20,140 nt of DNA from a virus. The position numbers were made by a program, and so were the translations under genes. The notes beneath the pieces were generated by a model. It ran no database searches, had not been told where the DNA came from, and saw nothing but the letters and a program-made list of their open reading frames with translations. Of the stretch, positions 7,243 to 13,550 are shown one piece after another; position 1 is the stretch's first letter, and the number at the start of each line of letters is the position of its first letter. The stretch lies in the IMG/VR virus record IMGVR_UViG_3300046532_002697, positions 1-20,140 of that record; one strand, given 5' to 3'.

Positions 7243-7434
7243 ATGCGTGAGCCAAAGCTCAAAGACATCATCGGTGGCATGTCTGCCACTGATTACTTGA
7301 ACTTTCAATCAAACGAGCGAATCAGAAAGACGACGTTACACCGTCGTCGAGTCGCTCGACTGATGAAAGAACGCGGATTCTCCGTGTTTATGGTTGGGCA
7401 GACCCAACGTGAACGCAAAACAGAATCCGCCTAA
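7243..7434 (+). CDS. Small basic unknown protein (63 aa)
   Basis: The product begins MREPKLKDIIGGMSATDYL and has a strongly basic centre (RKTTLHRRRVARLMKER). I choose the ATG at 7243 because GGGAG at 7232-7236 lies six bases upstream. An in-frame ATG at 7237 is too close to it, and a TTG at 7207 lies inside the preceding hairpin. The fold is predicted helical without a membrane segment. Nucleic-acid binding is possible from composition only. A GAAA-loop hairpin follows its stop codon by eight bases. Confidence 0.65.
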   Translation: MREPKLKDIIGGMSATDYLNFQSNERIRKTTLHRRRVARLMKERGFSVFMVGQTQRERKTESA

Positions 7435-7442
7435 CACACCGA

Positions 7443-7470
7443 TGGGGTGGGCTCGAAAGAGCCTGCCCCA
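7443..7470 (+). terminator. GAAA-tetraloop hairpin, terminator-like
   Basis: TGGGGTGGGCTC (7443-7454) pairs with GAGCCTGCCCCA (7459-7470) around a GAAA tetraloop, with two G-T wobbles. It shares the outer GGGG/CCCC and inner GGCTC-type design of the hairpins at 5959 and 7902 but lacks their T-run. The next gene starts 15 bases later with its own Shine-Dalgarno sequence. It may be a partial terminator or an RNA-end stabiliser. Confidence 0.55.
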
Positions 7471-7484
7471 CAGTTAGGAACTTT

Positions 7485-7793
7485 ATGGCATATTGTGGTG
7501 ATTGTAAAAGAGTGATTCGCAGAGGTATGAGTGGGAATCACGGCGTAGGTATCTGCGTCGATATGTTTCCACCTATCCCAGTTAGCGACATACGCACCTA
7601 CGGTCGAGCTCTCAGCAACGCTGATGATCTCGTCCCGGCTGAACTTGCGACTCACATGCTTGCTGACCTTGGGGGTCAGGGACTTGATAGTCCTGACTTG
7701 ACCCTCAAAGCAGCTCAAGTGTTAGCAACACTCGCTGTCGCTGATTCCCTCAGGGATATAGCTGATGCGTTAACAGACGCTAATAAAATATAG
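7485..7793 (+). CDS. Unknown small protein with N-terminal CxxC (102 aa)
   Basis: The product begins MAYCGDCKRVIRRG and has a third Cys in GICVDMF (about residue 24), suggesting a small metal-binding or knuckle element. The remaining 70 residues are acidic and helical (SNADDLVPAELATHML, then LKAAQVLATLAVADSLRDIADALTDANKI). AGGAA at 7476-7480 precedes the ATG at a short but usable distance. The stop TAG at 7791-7793 runs straight into GGAGGAG, the ribosome-binding site of the next tiny gene, so the two form an operon. I do not recognise a family. Confidence 0.7.
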   Translation: MAYCGDCKRVIRRGMSGNHGVGICVDMFPPIPVSDIRTYGRALSNADDLVPAELATHMLADLGGQGLDSPDLTLKAAQVLATLAVADSLRDIADALTDANKI

Positions 7794-7802
7794 GAGGAGC
7801 TT

Positions 7803-7895
7803 TTGGCTCAATTACGAGATATCAAGTTAGGTATTTTCATCATCATTGTGATGCAAATAGCTTTCTTCGCAGTCCACCAATTCGTGGGCTGCTAG
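7803..7895 (+). CDS. Tiny single-span membrane protein (30 aa)
   Basis: The product MAQLRDIKLGIFIIIVMQIA continues FFAVHQFVGC, with one hydrophobic span at about residues 9-24. It begins with TTG; the strong GGAGGAG at 7793-7799 is placed for it, and the upstream gene ends two bases before. A terminator follows its stop directly. Single-span proteins of this size occur in phages as lysis or superinfection-exclusion factors, but nothing assigns either role here. Confidence 0.6.
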   Translation: MAQLRDIKLGIFIIIVMQIAFFAVHQFVGC

Positions 7896-7901
7896 AACAA
7901 A

Positions 7902-7934
7902 GGGGTGGGAGCTAGCGCTCCTGCCCCTTTTTTT
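7902..7934 (+). terminator. Rho-independent terminator
   Basis: GGGGTGGGAGC (7902-7912), loop TAGC, GCTCCTGCCCC (7917-7927), then seven T. It ends the 6431-7895 plus-strand block. The stem design matches that of 5959 and 7443. Confidence 0.93.
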
Positions 7935-8124
7935 GCTCGCTTTCGCTAGCTTGAGCATTGTCCTAGCCCACCGGAACTAGCACGGGGAAGGTTCTCCTTC
8001 CCCATGCTCTCAAGGCTGTTAAGTCCGGGTTGGCAGCATAAGCAACCCTTTGACTGCCTAGCTTTTTTAGCTCGGCAACTATTAGGAACTAGAGCTAAAG
8101 GCTATTGCTAGGAAAGGGGAAATA

Positions 8125-8229
8125 ATGCTAGGGTCTAATTGCTGCATTGGAAGATTAGGAATATTTTTTAGCCTACTGGCTTACAGGAACATATCTAATC
8201 TTATGTGCAGCACCTGTAACAACCAGTAG
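8125..8229 (+). CDS. Possible tiny hydrophobic Cys-rich protein (34 aa)
   Basis: The frame starts MLGSNCCIGRLGIFFSLLAY and ends CSTCNNQ. AGGGGA at 8115-8120 lies four bases before the ATG. The middle (LGIFFSLLAY) is hydrophobic and four Cys are present. The last 58 bases of the frame coincide with the stem-loop at 8172-8230 and the stop lies in its descending arm, so the sequence may instead be a small RNA with its terminator. Confidence 0.3.
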   Translation: MLGSNCCIGRLGIFFSLLAYRNISNLMCSTCNNQ

Positions 8230-8240
8230 GTTATTTTTTT
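8172..8240 (+). terminator. Large composite stem-loop followed by T-run
   Basis: CCTACTGG (8172-8179) pairs with CCAGTAGG (8223-8230), TTACAGG (8181-8187) with CCTGTAA (8213-8219), and ACATA (8189-8193) with TATGT (8202-8206). TTATTTTTTT follows at 8231-8240. The pairing is too extensive to be chance, and the T-run makes it a plus-strand terminator. As it follows another terminator by only about 240 bases, it may end a separate short transcript. Confidence 0.65.
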
Positions 8241-8347
8241 ACCCACTTACAGGTACATAGCCCCACCTAAGCGACCGAAGCGCAGCAGTTATCCACCGGA
8301 ACTAATCACGGCGGTAAGACTCTTACAGGGGCAGTAAGTAATGCGAT

Positions 8348-8839
8348 TTATGAGGGGGATATAGGGGGAGCTGTATCTTCTTCTGTGGGTGGTGGTAATA
8401 CTGTTACTGTCCCTTGAGGTTCTTTTACAGCATCATCAGCACTAAGCCAAGCAAACAGACCAGCTACCTGATCATCTACCTTCGGCTGTTCCTTCCACAA
8501 GTTCAAGTTCTTACCCAACAACTCAAGAGTCCTATTGCTATTACTAAGCTCATTGTTCTCAAGAGCACGGTAATGGTTCTGAACTAGCTCACCAAGCACG
8601 AACTCTTCGCTCAATCTCTCGTGATACAGCTTCTGCTCTTGAATCTCCTCTATTCGCTCTGCTACTTGTGGTTGCTGAGCTAGCTTGAAAGCATTGCTAG
8701 AGATACTTCTGTCCTGCATATTAGCTGCGTCATAGCTGAGCTTATAAGCATCTATCAAAGCACTACCAGCAGCTATCTCTCGCGCGAATTGCTCTTGCTT
8801 GTACGTAAGACCGTTAGGAAGTTTGGGTAATTTAGGCAT
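8348..8839 (-). CDS. terS: Terminase small subunit
   Basis: The 163-residue product has the pattern of phage small terminases. After a basic Pro-rich start (MPKLPKLPNG) comes LTYKQEQFAREIAAG, then SALIDAYKLSYDAANMQDRSISSNAFKL-type sequence with a helix-turn-helix (about residues 11-60). A long helix with QVAERIEEIQEQ follows, then a helical oligomerisation region (about 75-125) and an acidic Pro-rich tail (PPPTEEDTAPPISPS). TerS rings bind the packaging start site and regulate TerL. It is minus-strand, like terL, but more than 4.9 kb away, with plus-strand genes between. Another frame (8773-8970) overlaps its start by 67 bases and carries a -1 slippery heptamer phased into this frame. Confidence 0.85.
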   Translation of the reverse strand: MPKLPKLPNGLTYKQEQFAREIAAGSALIDAYKLSYDAANMQDRSISSNAFKLAQQPQVAERIEEIQEQKLYHERLSEEFVLGELVQNHYRALENNELSNSNRTLELLGKNLNLWKEQPKVDDQVAGLFAWLSADDAVKEPQGTVTVLPPPTEEDTAPPISPS

Positions 8840-8970
8840 AGTCCCTGTATATTACCATCAGGCAGAGCCAGTACTACGCATACATTCGGCTCTTGCTTAG
8901 ACTCCGTTGTAGCACTACTCCCATTCTCCTTCCGAGTAGCTGCTCCGGAGTCGTTTTTTATTTCAGACAT
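8773..8970 (-). CDS. Small gene overlapping terS; possible frameshift donor (65 aa)
   Basis: The product begins MSEIKNDSGAATRKENGSS and is Ser/Lys/Glu-rich for about 28 residues, followed by VCVVLALPDGNIQGL. GGGGGT lies five bases before the ATG, a good ribosome-binding site, and a promoter-like pair sits at 9002-9030. The last 67 bases overlap terS in a different frame. The overlap contains C-CCA-AAC at 8827-8821, read in this frame as TAC CCA AAC. A -1 slip there would continue as CCC AAA CTT, exactly the terS frame, giving a TerS with about 45 extra N-terminal residues. It may instead be simply a short upstream gene coupled to terS. Confidence 0.5.
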   Translation of the reverse strand: MSEIKNDSGAATRKENGSSATTESKQEPNVCVVLALPDGNIQGLCLNYPNFLTVLRTSKSNSRER

Positions 8971-9001
8971 TGCTACCCCCTAAAGCTTTGTTTCCGCGCG
9001 T

Positions 9002-9030
9002 GTGATAAACCCAGAAACCTCTGAGGTCAA
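9002..9030 (-). promoter_or_regulatory. Sigma70-like promoter for the terS unit
   Basis: On the minus strand TTGACC (9030-9025), a 17-base spacer and TATCAC (9007-9002). The transcript would start near 8995, about 25 bases before the start codon at 8970. The -35 box overlaps the edge of the palindrome at 9029-9065, so a protein bound there would likely block it. Confidence 0.55.
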
Positions 9031-9070
9031 CTACTCGTCAAATACTACGTATTTGACTAGTAGTTATAAT
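9029..9070 (+). promoter_or_regulatory. 37-bp operator-like palindrome and consensus -10
   Basis: Positions 9029-9045 and 9049-9065 are reverse complements with one mismatch in 17, around TAC. The right arm runs into a perfect TATAAT at 9065-9070 for rightward transcription; no good -35 is present. The left arm abuts the -35 box of the leftward promoter. Placement between divergent -10 and -35 elements suggests a bidirectional operator. A cruciform or origin element is an alternative. Confidence 0.6.
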
Positions 9071-9079
9071 GGTGCGAAG

Positions 9080-9130
9080 ATGAAGTTATCGGAGGAGGTG
9101 TGGGAATTGTGGAGAAAGAGAGATAAGTAG
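9080..9130 (+). CDS. Possible leaderless leader peptide (16 aa)
   Basis: The frame reads MKLSEEVWELWRKRDK. Its ATG lies nine bases after the TATAAT box, so a transcript from that promoter would be almost leaderless. GGAGGAGG falls inside the frame. It precedes the 9164 gene by 33 bases. It may be a small leader peptide or a chance frame. Confidence 0.25.
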   Translation: MKLSEEVWELWRKRDK

Positions 9131-9163
9131 TCTCTCACTACACCCCCTTGAGAAGGAGAAATC

Positions 9164-9688
9164 TTGGATATAGATATAAACAACTTGCCGCCTGAGATAC
9201 AGGAGAAGCTGGCACAAGTTATGCGAATGGTGGAGGAAAGAGAGCCAGAAGGCGAAGTCTCTTACGACAGGCTTATCGCCTTGAACAATGAAGTCTTTGG
9301 TATCCGCCAAAAATTACTATCTGCTCAGCTAACCGGTGCAGAGGAAGCTACTGCTCACCTCATCGAAAGCATGGAGAAGGACAGCGACGTAAAGAACAGG
9401 GAGAAGGTGCTAAAGATGGCTATTGTCTCCCTTGAAGTCACCATCGACGACAGCAAGCAAGAGCTTGTTCAAGCCTTGCTCAAAGCTAAGTTCGAGGCAC
9501 GCAAGACAGGTAGCCGTGGCTCTAACGGCAACGGTAACGATAGGGACATGATTGATGCGATCATCGAAGCTGCTGAGATGGAAGCAGACTATGACCCTAT
9601 TGCTGTTCAACAGAAGCAGGAACAATCAATAAGCAAGCCTAAGCGAAACAGCGGCGGCTTTGGCTTCGGCACTTCAAGCCGAGTCTAA
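9164..9688 (+). CDS. Acidic coiled-coil protein preceding AAA+ gene (174 aa)
   Basis: Translation begins at TTG (MDIDINNLPPEIQEKLAQV) with AGAAGGAG well placed upstream. Residues 8-110 are highly charged helices with heptad-like spacing (LAQVMRMVEEREPE, VLKMAIVSLEVTIDDSKQELVQALLKAKFEARK). A Gly/Asn linker (GSRGSNGNGN) leads to an acidic helix (IDAIIEAAEMEADYDP) and a basic Gly/Phe tail (SGGFGFGTSSRV). No catalytic motif is seen. It is eight bases upstream of the AAA+ gene, which has its own perfect AGGAGG, so it may be a partner or scaffold of that ATPase. It is the first substantial gene downstream of the 9029 palindrome. Confidence 0.75.
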   Translation: MDIDINNLPPEIQEKLAQVMRMVEEREPEGEVSYDRLIALNNEVFGIRQKLLSAQLTGAEEATAHLIESMEKDSDVKNREKVLKMAIVSLEVTIDDSKQELVQALLKAKFEARKTGSRGSNGNGNDRDMIDAIIEAAEMEADYDPIAVQQKQEQSISKPKRNSGGFGFGTSSRV

Positions 9689-9696
9689 GGAGGACT

Positions 9697-11202
9697 ATGA
9701 AAACAGCGCAAACTCCAGCTAATAACTGGAAAGACTTTACCAAGAACGGTCGAGTACAAGAGATGGTGAACGTAGCAAGGGCTATCAAAAACCAAGGGCA
9801 AGGCATTAGCTATGCCGATTGGAAGCACACCTACGACCACAGTTTGATGGGGACAGTAAACTCTGTCGTTGTTGAGCACGATGCAAGCAACGCAGAGTGG
9901 CTTCACGCTACTATCGCCGGTCAGACCATCACGCTTGCTGAGATTGAGTATGGAAATCGCAAGAACTTCACACTGCATGACCCTCGCTTTGGTCAGAACG
10001 AGCGACAGTACAGTAGGTTAGACACAATCAACAAGGGCGTCATGCTAATGCTTGCTAAGCAGATGCACATGGAGCTCCTCTACGAAGGGACGCCAGCTGA
10101 GATTCATGACTACCAGAACGGTAGCCCAACGAACGGCACAACAGTAGACATTCAGGAATGGCGTTGGAACGACACCTACCCAGAGCCAGTAGATTACTGG
10201 GAGAACCCAGTCTCAACGAAAGCAACTAAAGCTTCTACAAAGAAGCACTTTGTTATTCCGGTCTTGCAACCAGACGAACTGGCTGCTGCTCGCTCACTGT
10301 CAGAGTTCCGAATCATCTACACCGAGTTCGCAGAGAAGCTAAAAGCTGTGTGTAAAGCACACATCAACGAGCCTATCTACTTCCAAGGTGCAGCAGGAAC
10401 AGGCAAGTCACTGATGGCTCAGGTACTTGGTGCTGAGACAGACAAGAAAGTAATCAACCGAGTTACGTTCACCGCCAAGATGGACGTAGCAATGACACTT
10501 GGCAACAAGTACCCGACCAGTATGTGGCGTGACCCTGACGGTGTTGTCGTTGCTAAGTCTGGCATCGGTGAGGACATGTCAGACCACCAGTTCTTAGGCA
10601 TTGGTCTTGACTGGCGTGACGGGGTAGTTACCAAGATGGCGAGACAGTCCGGCACTGGCGGCATGTTAGTGCTTGATGAGCTGCCAAAAGCTCCGCCAGA
10701 GTTCGTCAACAGACTGCATGAGATTCTTGAAGATGAGTTCCCTACTATGACCATCTACGAGAATGCAGAAGATCAGGCTTCAGTGAACGACGACCTATGG
10801 GTGGTAGCAACAGGCAACCCCGTTGGTGGTGGTTACTTCAACAACCCACTCGACAAAGCATTGCTTGATCGAATGAGGGTGTTCAACATCGACAAGCCTA
10901 TTGCTGACGAAGAACAGATTCTTGAAGGCTTACTGCCTAAGAAGTTCTTCGGAGAGACAACTGAGCACCTGCTACGTGCAGCTAAGACGCTCAGAGACAG
11001 CGAGGAGACAGCAATTAGTACTCGTGCCCTAATCATGGTTACTAAGAGCATCTTGAGAGGCATCGGTGTAGTCCCTGCTTTCCAGATCAACTTCTTCAAC
11101 ACACTACCGAAGGACAGAGCAGAACGTGCTGAGTCTGCTGTTCAAACACAGTTCTTCGAGGACTGGAACAAGTACGGTCCAGCAAGCAAGCTTCAGTACT
11201 AA
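9697..11202 (+). CDS. CobS/MoxR-type AAA+ ATPase
   Basis: The 501-residue protein has a unique N-terminal half (about 1-200) and a C-terminal AAA+ module. Walker A is GAAGTGKS (231-238), Walker B MLVLDE (323-328), sensor 1 VVATGNP (369-375) and an arginine-finger-like LLDRMR (389-394). GTGGMLVLDE and the insertion with DWRDGVV resemble the MoxR/CobS branch, whose members work with VWA-domain partners as chelatase-like or remodelling machines. The next gene encodes a VWA protein eight bases downstream, matching CobS-CobT pairing. CobS-like genes are known in marine phages (established knowledge), where their use in cobalamin metabolism is debated. No CobN homologue is in the window, so a metal-chelatase role is unsupported here; a remodelling ATPase is equally likely. 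AGGAGG precedes the ATG. Confidence 0.88.
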   Translation: MKTAQTPANNWKDFTKNGRVQEMVNVARAIKNQGQGISYADWKHTYDHSLMGTVNSVVVEHDASNAEWLHATIAGQTITLAEIEYGNRKNFTLHDPRFGQNERQYSRLDTINKGVMLMLAKQMHMELLYEGTPAEIHDYQNGSPTNGTTVDIQEWRWNDTYPEPVDYWENPVSTKATKASTKKHFVIPVLQPDELAAARSLSEFRIIYTEFAEKLKAVCKAHINEPIYFQGAAGTGKSLMAQVLGAETDKKVINRVTFTAKMDVAMTLGNKYPTSMWRDPDGVVVAKSGIGEDMSDHQFLGIGLDWRDGVVTKMARQSGTGGMLVLDELPKAPPEFVNRLHEILEDEFPTMTIYENAEDQASVNDDLWVVATGNPVGGGYFNNPLDKALLDRMRVFNIDKPIADEEQILEGLLPKKFFGETTEHLLRAAKTLRDSEETAISTRALIMVTKSILRGIGVVPAFQINFFNTLPKDRAERAESAVQTQFFEDWNKYGPASKLQY

Positions 11203-11210
11203 GGAGATAA

Positions 11211-13460
11211 ATGGCTAAATCAAAAACTAAATACTGGGGTCAGTTCTGGGGAAAGGCTGACGACGATGATGACTGGGGTGATTGGGAGCAAGGCGGTAAG
11301 GACGCTGGCTCTCTCGACCCCGAACGCAACAAGGGCAAGATGGGGTACATGCCCGAAGGGTGGACTGACGAACAGCGTCAAGCGATTGACCATGTAATCT
11401 GCCCTGACTGTGGCGCAACTGTGTTTGCCTCTGGCTACATAGTTCGTGACAAGTGTGACGTTTGCTGGTTCATGTTCCCCGATGCTAGTTGGAACATACC
11501 AATTAGCAAGGAAGCAGCGAAGGCAAACAAGGCTAGCCAAGGGACGCACACTGCCTATACAGGTAGCTACTCTAAGTCTCTGACCTCTTTCGCTAAGTTA
11601 GCTAGGTCAATAGTCGAACCTACTACCGACAAGGAAGATCACTTACTGTCTCGTATCCACATGGCAGAAATGCCTAACCGTAGATGGCAAGAAGAAGTAG
11701 AGAGCAATGCTAGCGGGAGCTCTAAGAGTGGTGTTCGTGACCAGACCAAGCACGTAACTAAGCAACACGCCAAGATCAAGACCAACGCCGATGAGTACCT
11801 GTCCAGCACAAGCGAGGCTTATGCCAACGAGATTGCTCAGGACATTGAGCTCTTTGCAAGGGCTCTTGAACTTGTGGTCGAAGCTAAAGGGCAGGACGGA
11901 CACGTTGATGTCGGTGATCGCACTAGCCAAGAGATAAGCGACAAGCAAGCTGACCTACGCCGCATGATTGAGGTCATGATGGGTGAGTTCGGTGCTGCTA
12001 CTGGTCACAAGATTGGGGACGACTGGTTCTTACGGGACACCACCGAAGAAGCACGTGCTATCCAAGAGCGAGCAGGTAGCCGCTACGACCAACCGATGTA
12101 CGGTGCTGCTTTGTATGGCGACGAAGGGGAAGGCTCTAGTCTCTCAGAAGTTACCTCTAAGAAATCACTAAACCTAAGTTCTGATACCGCTCAGTACCCT
12201 ACTGATGATCTTGCGAGCAGCAAGATTAGGGAGAAGATTCGTCAGGGTATCAAGAAGGCTGACGTTGCCACTGACCTAGACGCTGTAGCTACTGAGGTAG
12301 CTATGGCTAAGCAAGAAGATCGCATGACCGTGATGAAAGAACAGCTGATGCCTATCATCAGTAAGATTCTGGAAGAAGAAGGGTCAGAAGAAGTAGATCA
12401 AGAGGCTGCTTGCGACGCTATCGGTGAAGCTATGGGTGGTGAAAGCGACGACGGTAAAGAAAGAGCAGAGCCAGCCGACCGAGACCCAACCGACGGTAGT
12501 TACGAGGAAACAATGCGTGACTACATGAACGGTGTTGGTGATGAGATTCGCAAGGAACGGGAGGAACGTGCCAAGAAGAAAAGCAAGGAGGACAAGTGGA
12601 GTCAGACAGCAAAGAACATTGCTAAGGCTTACGGTCACGATTCCGGTAAGGGTTACAGTCACTTCGATGCAGTTGAACCTCTTGTTGAGTTCGCATCAAA
12701 AGCACCCAAGACAGTACCGCTGAACTTCAAGGGACAGCAGATGCTTGAAGCTATTGAGAGTGAACGCCGTGTTACTTGGGAGGAATCAGGGGATGCAACC
12801 GACCGTATGGTTGAGTTGAACTTCGGCAACCTCAAAGTATTCAGGCAAGAGGACACGTACTCACCGCAGTTAGTCATTGGTGTTGACGTGTCCGGTTCGA
12901 CTGGCTGCATACATACAGCTGGTGGCAATGACGTGTATCAAGATGTTGGCGGTCTGATGTGGGAGATAGCATCTGTTGTCTCTAGTGTTGGGTCAGAAGC
13001 AAACACCCAGCAGTACGCCTACCACAGCACACATCAAGGGTTCTTGACTGCCATTGAAGTACCAAGAGGTATGCGTCCTGTCTGCAACTGTGAGGTAATC
13101 GAGTCCTCACGTTATACATCAGGGGAAGTTCGTGAGCATGGTGGTGGTACACCTGAGTTAGCGATGCTTACCTACCTCAACGACAAGGCGCAGCAGTCAG
13201 GGGAGTTGAGCTCAACGACAGTGATACTGATTGTTGACGGTCAGCCTGATGATGAGGAAGCTTGTAAGAAAATGTCGGAGCAACTTGTTGCTGCCGGTGT
13301 TCAGTTCGGAGTGGTGGTCTGCGGTAACGATAACTACTTCGATGAGGAAGAAGAGAACTACTACTCCGCATCTGTTGCGGTGAAAGTCAGGAACTCTAGC
13401 GAGATCGACACCGCAATACCTAAGCTGATGTCTCTCATCAGGGCAAGAGGACTGGCGTAA
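11211..13460 (+). CDS. CobT-like VWA-domain protein with N-terminal zinc ribbon
   Basis: The 749-residue product begins with an acidic Asp/Trp-rich stretch (DDDDWGDWEQGG) and a zinc-ribbon-like C64-x2-C67...C82-x2-C85. A long charged, helical middle (about 150-480) is rich in Glu, Lys and Asp, as in CobT. The C-terminal VWA domain has a full MIDAS: D559-x-S561-x-S563 (DVSGS), T647 in GGGTPE and D676 in VDGQPDD. These coordinate Mg2+ in VWA adaptors. With the preceding AAA+ gene it forms a MoxR-VWA/CobS-CobT type pair, in which the VWA protein passes ATPase action to a substrate. AAGGAGAT lies before the ATG. Whether this pair acts on cobalt insertion, host proteins or phage complexes cannot be told from sequence. 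Confidence 0.85.
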   Translation: MAKSKTKYWGQFWGKADDDDDWGDWEQGGKDAGSLDPERNKGKMGYMPEGWTDEQRQAIDHVICPDCGATVFASGYIVRDKCDVCWFMFPDASWNIPISKEAAKANKASQGTHTAYTGSYSKSLTSFAKLARSIVEPTTDKEDHLLSRIHMAEMPNRRWQEEVESNASGSSKSGVRDQTKHVTKQHAKIKTNADEYLSSTSEAYANEIAQDIELFARALELVVEAKGQDGHVDVGDRTSQEISDKQADLRRMIEVMMGEFGAATGHKIGDDWFLRDTTEEARAIQERAGSRYDQPMYGAALYGDEGEGSSLSEVTSKKSLNLSSDTAQYPTDDLASSKIREKIRQGIKKADVATDLDAVATEVAMAKQEDRMTVMKEQLMPIISKILEEEGSEEVDQEAACDAIGEAMGGESDDGKERAEPADRDPTDGSYEETMRDYMNGVGDEIRKEREERAKKKSKEDKWSQTAKNIAKAYGHDSGKGYSHFDAVEPLVEFASKAPKTVPLNFKGQQMLEAIESERRVTWEESGDATDRMVELNFGNLKVFRQEDTYSPQLVIGVDVSGSTGCIHTAGGNDVYQDVGGLMWEIASVVSSVGSEANTQQYAYHSTHQGFLTAIEVPRGMRPVCNCEVIESSRYTSGEVREHGGGTPELAMLTYLNDKAQQSGELSSTTVILIVDGQPDDEEACKKMSEQLVAAGVQFGVVVCGNDNYFDEEEENYYSASVAVKVRNSSEIDTAIPKLMSLIRARGLA

Positions 13461-13462
13461 CT

Positions 13463-13519
13463 CCACAATATCCACACCCTTAGTGACACTCACTAAAATA
13501 TTTTGTGTGGATTGTGTGG
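13463..13519 (+). promoter_or_regulatory. Nested inverted repeats upstream of recombination operon
   Basis: Outer arms CCACAATATCCACAC (13463-13477) and GTGTGGATTGTGTGG (13505-13519) are complementary at 13 of 15 positions. Inside lies a perfect TTAGTGA-CAC-TCACTAA palindrome (13480-13496) followed by AAAATATTTT. TACAGT at 13520-13525 could be a -10 box. The site may combine a weak terminator for the VWA gene and an operator or promoter for 13551. Confidence 0.5.
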
Positions 13520-13550
13520 TACAGTACGCACAGTAGGAAGGAGAACCCTA

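Larger units (their letters stand above)
7935..8347. other. Repeat- and hairpin-rich spacer between opposing genes
   Basis: It holds a perfect GGGGAAGG-TTCT-CCTTCCCC hairpin (7984-8003), a direct repeat CCACCGGAACTA at 7968-7979 and 8293-8304 (each followed within seven bases by CACGG), and CTTACAGGnACATA at 8180-8193 and 8246-8259, with CTTACAGG again at 8322-8329. The large stem-loop at 8172-8230 and a possible tiny gene at 8125-8229 are listed separately. No terminator oriented for the leftward small-terminase gene is evident. Confidence 0.6.
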
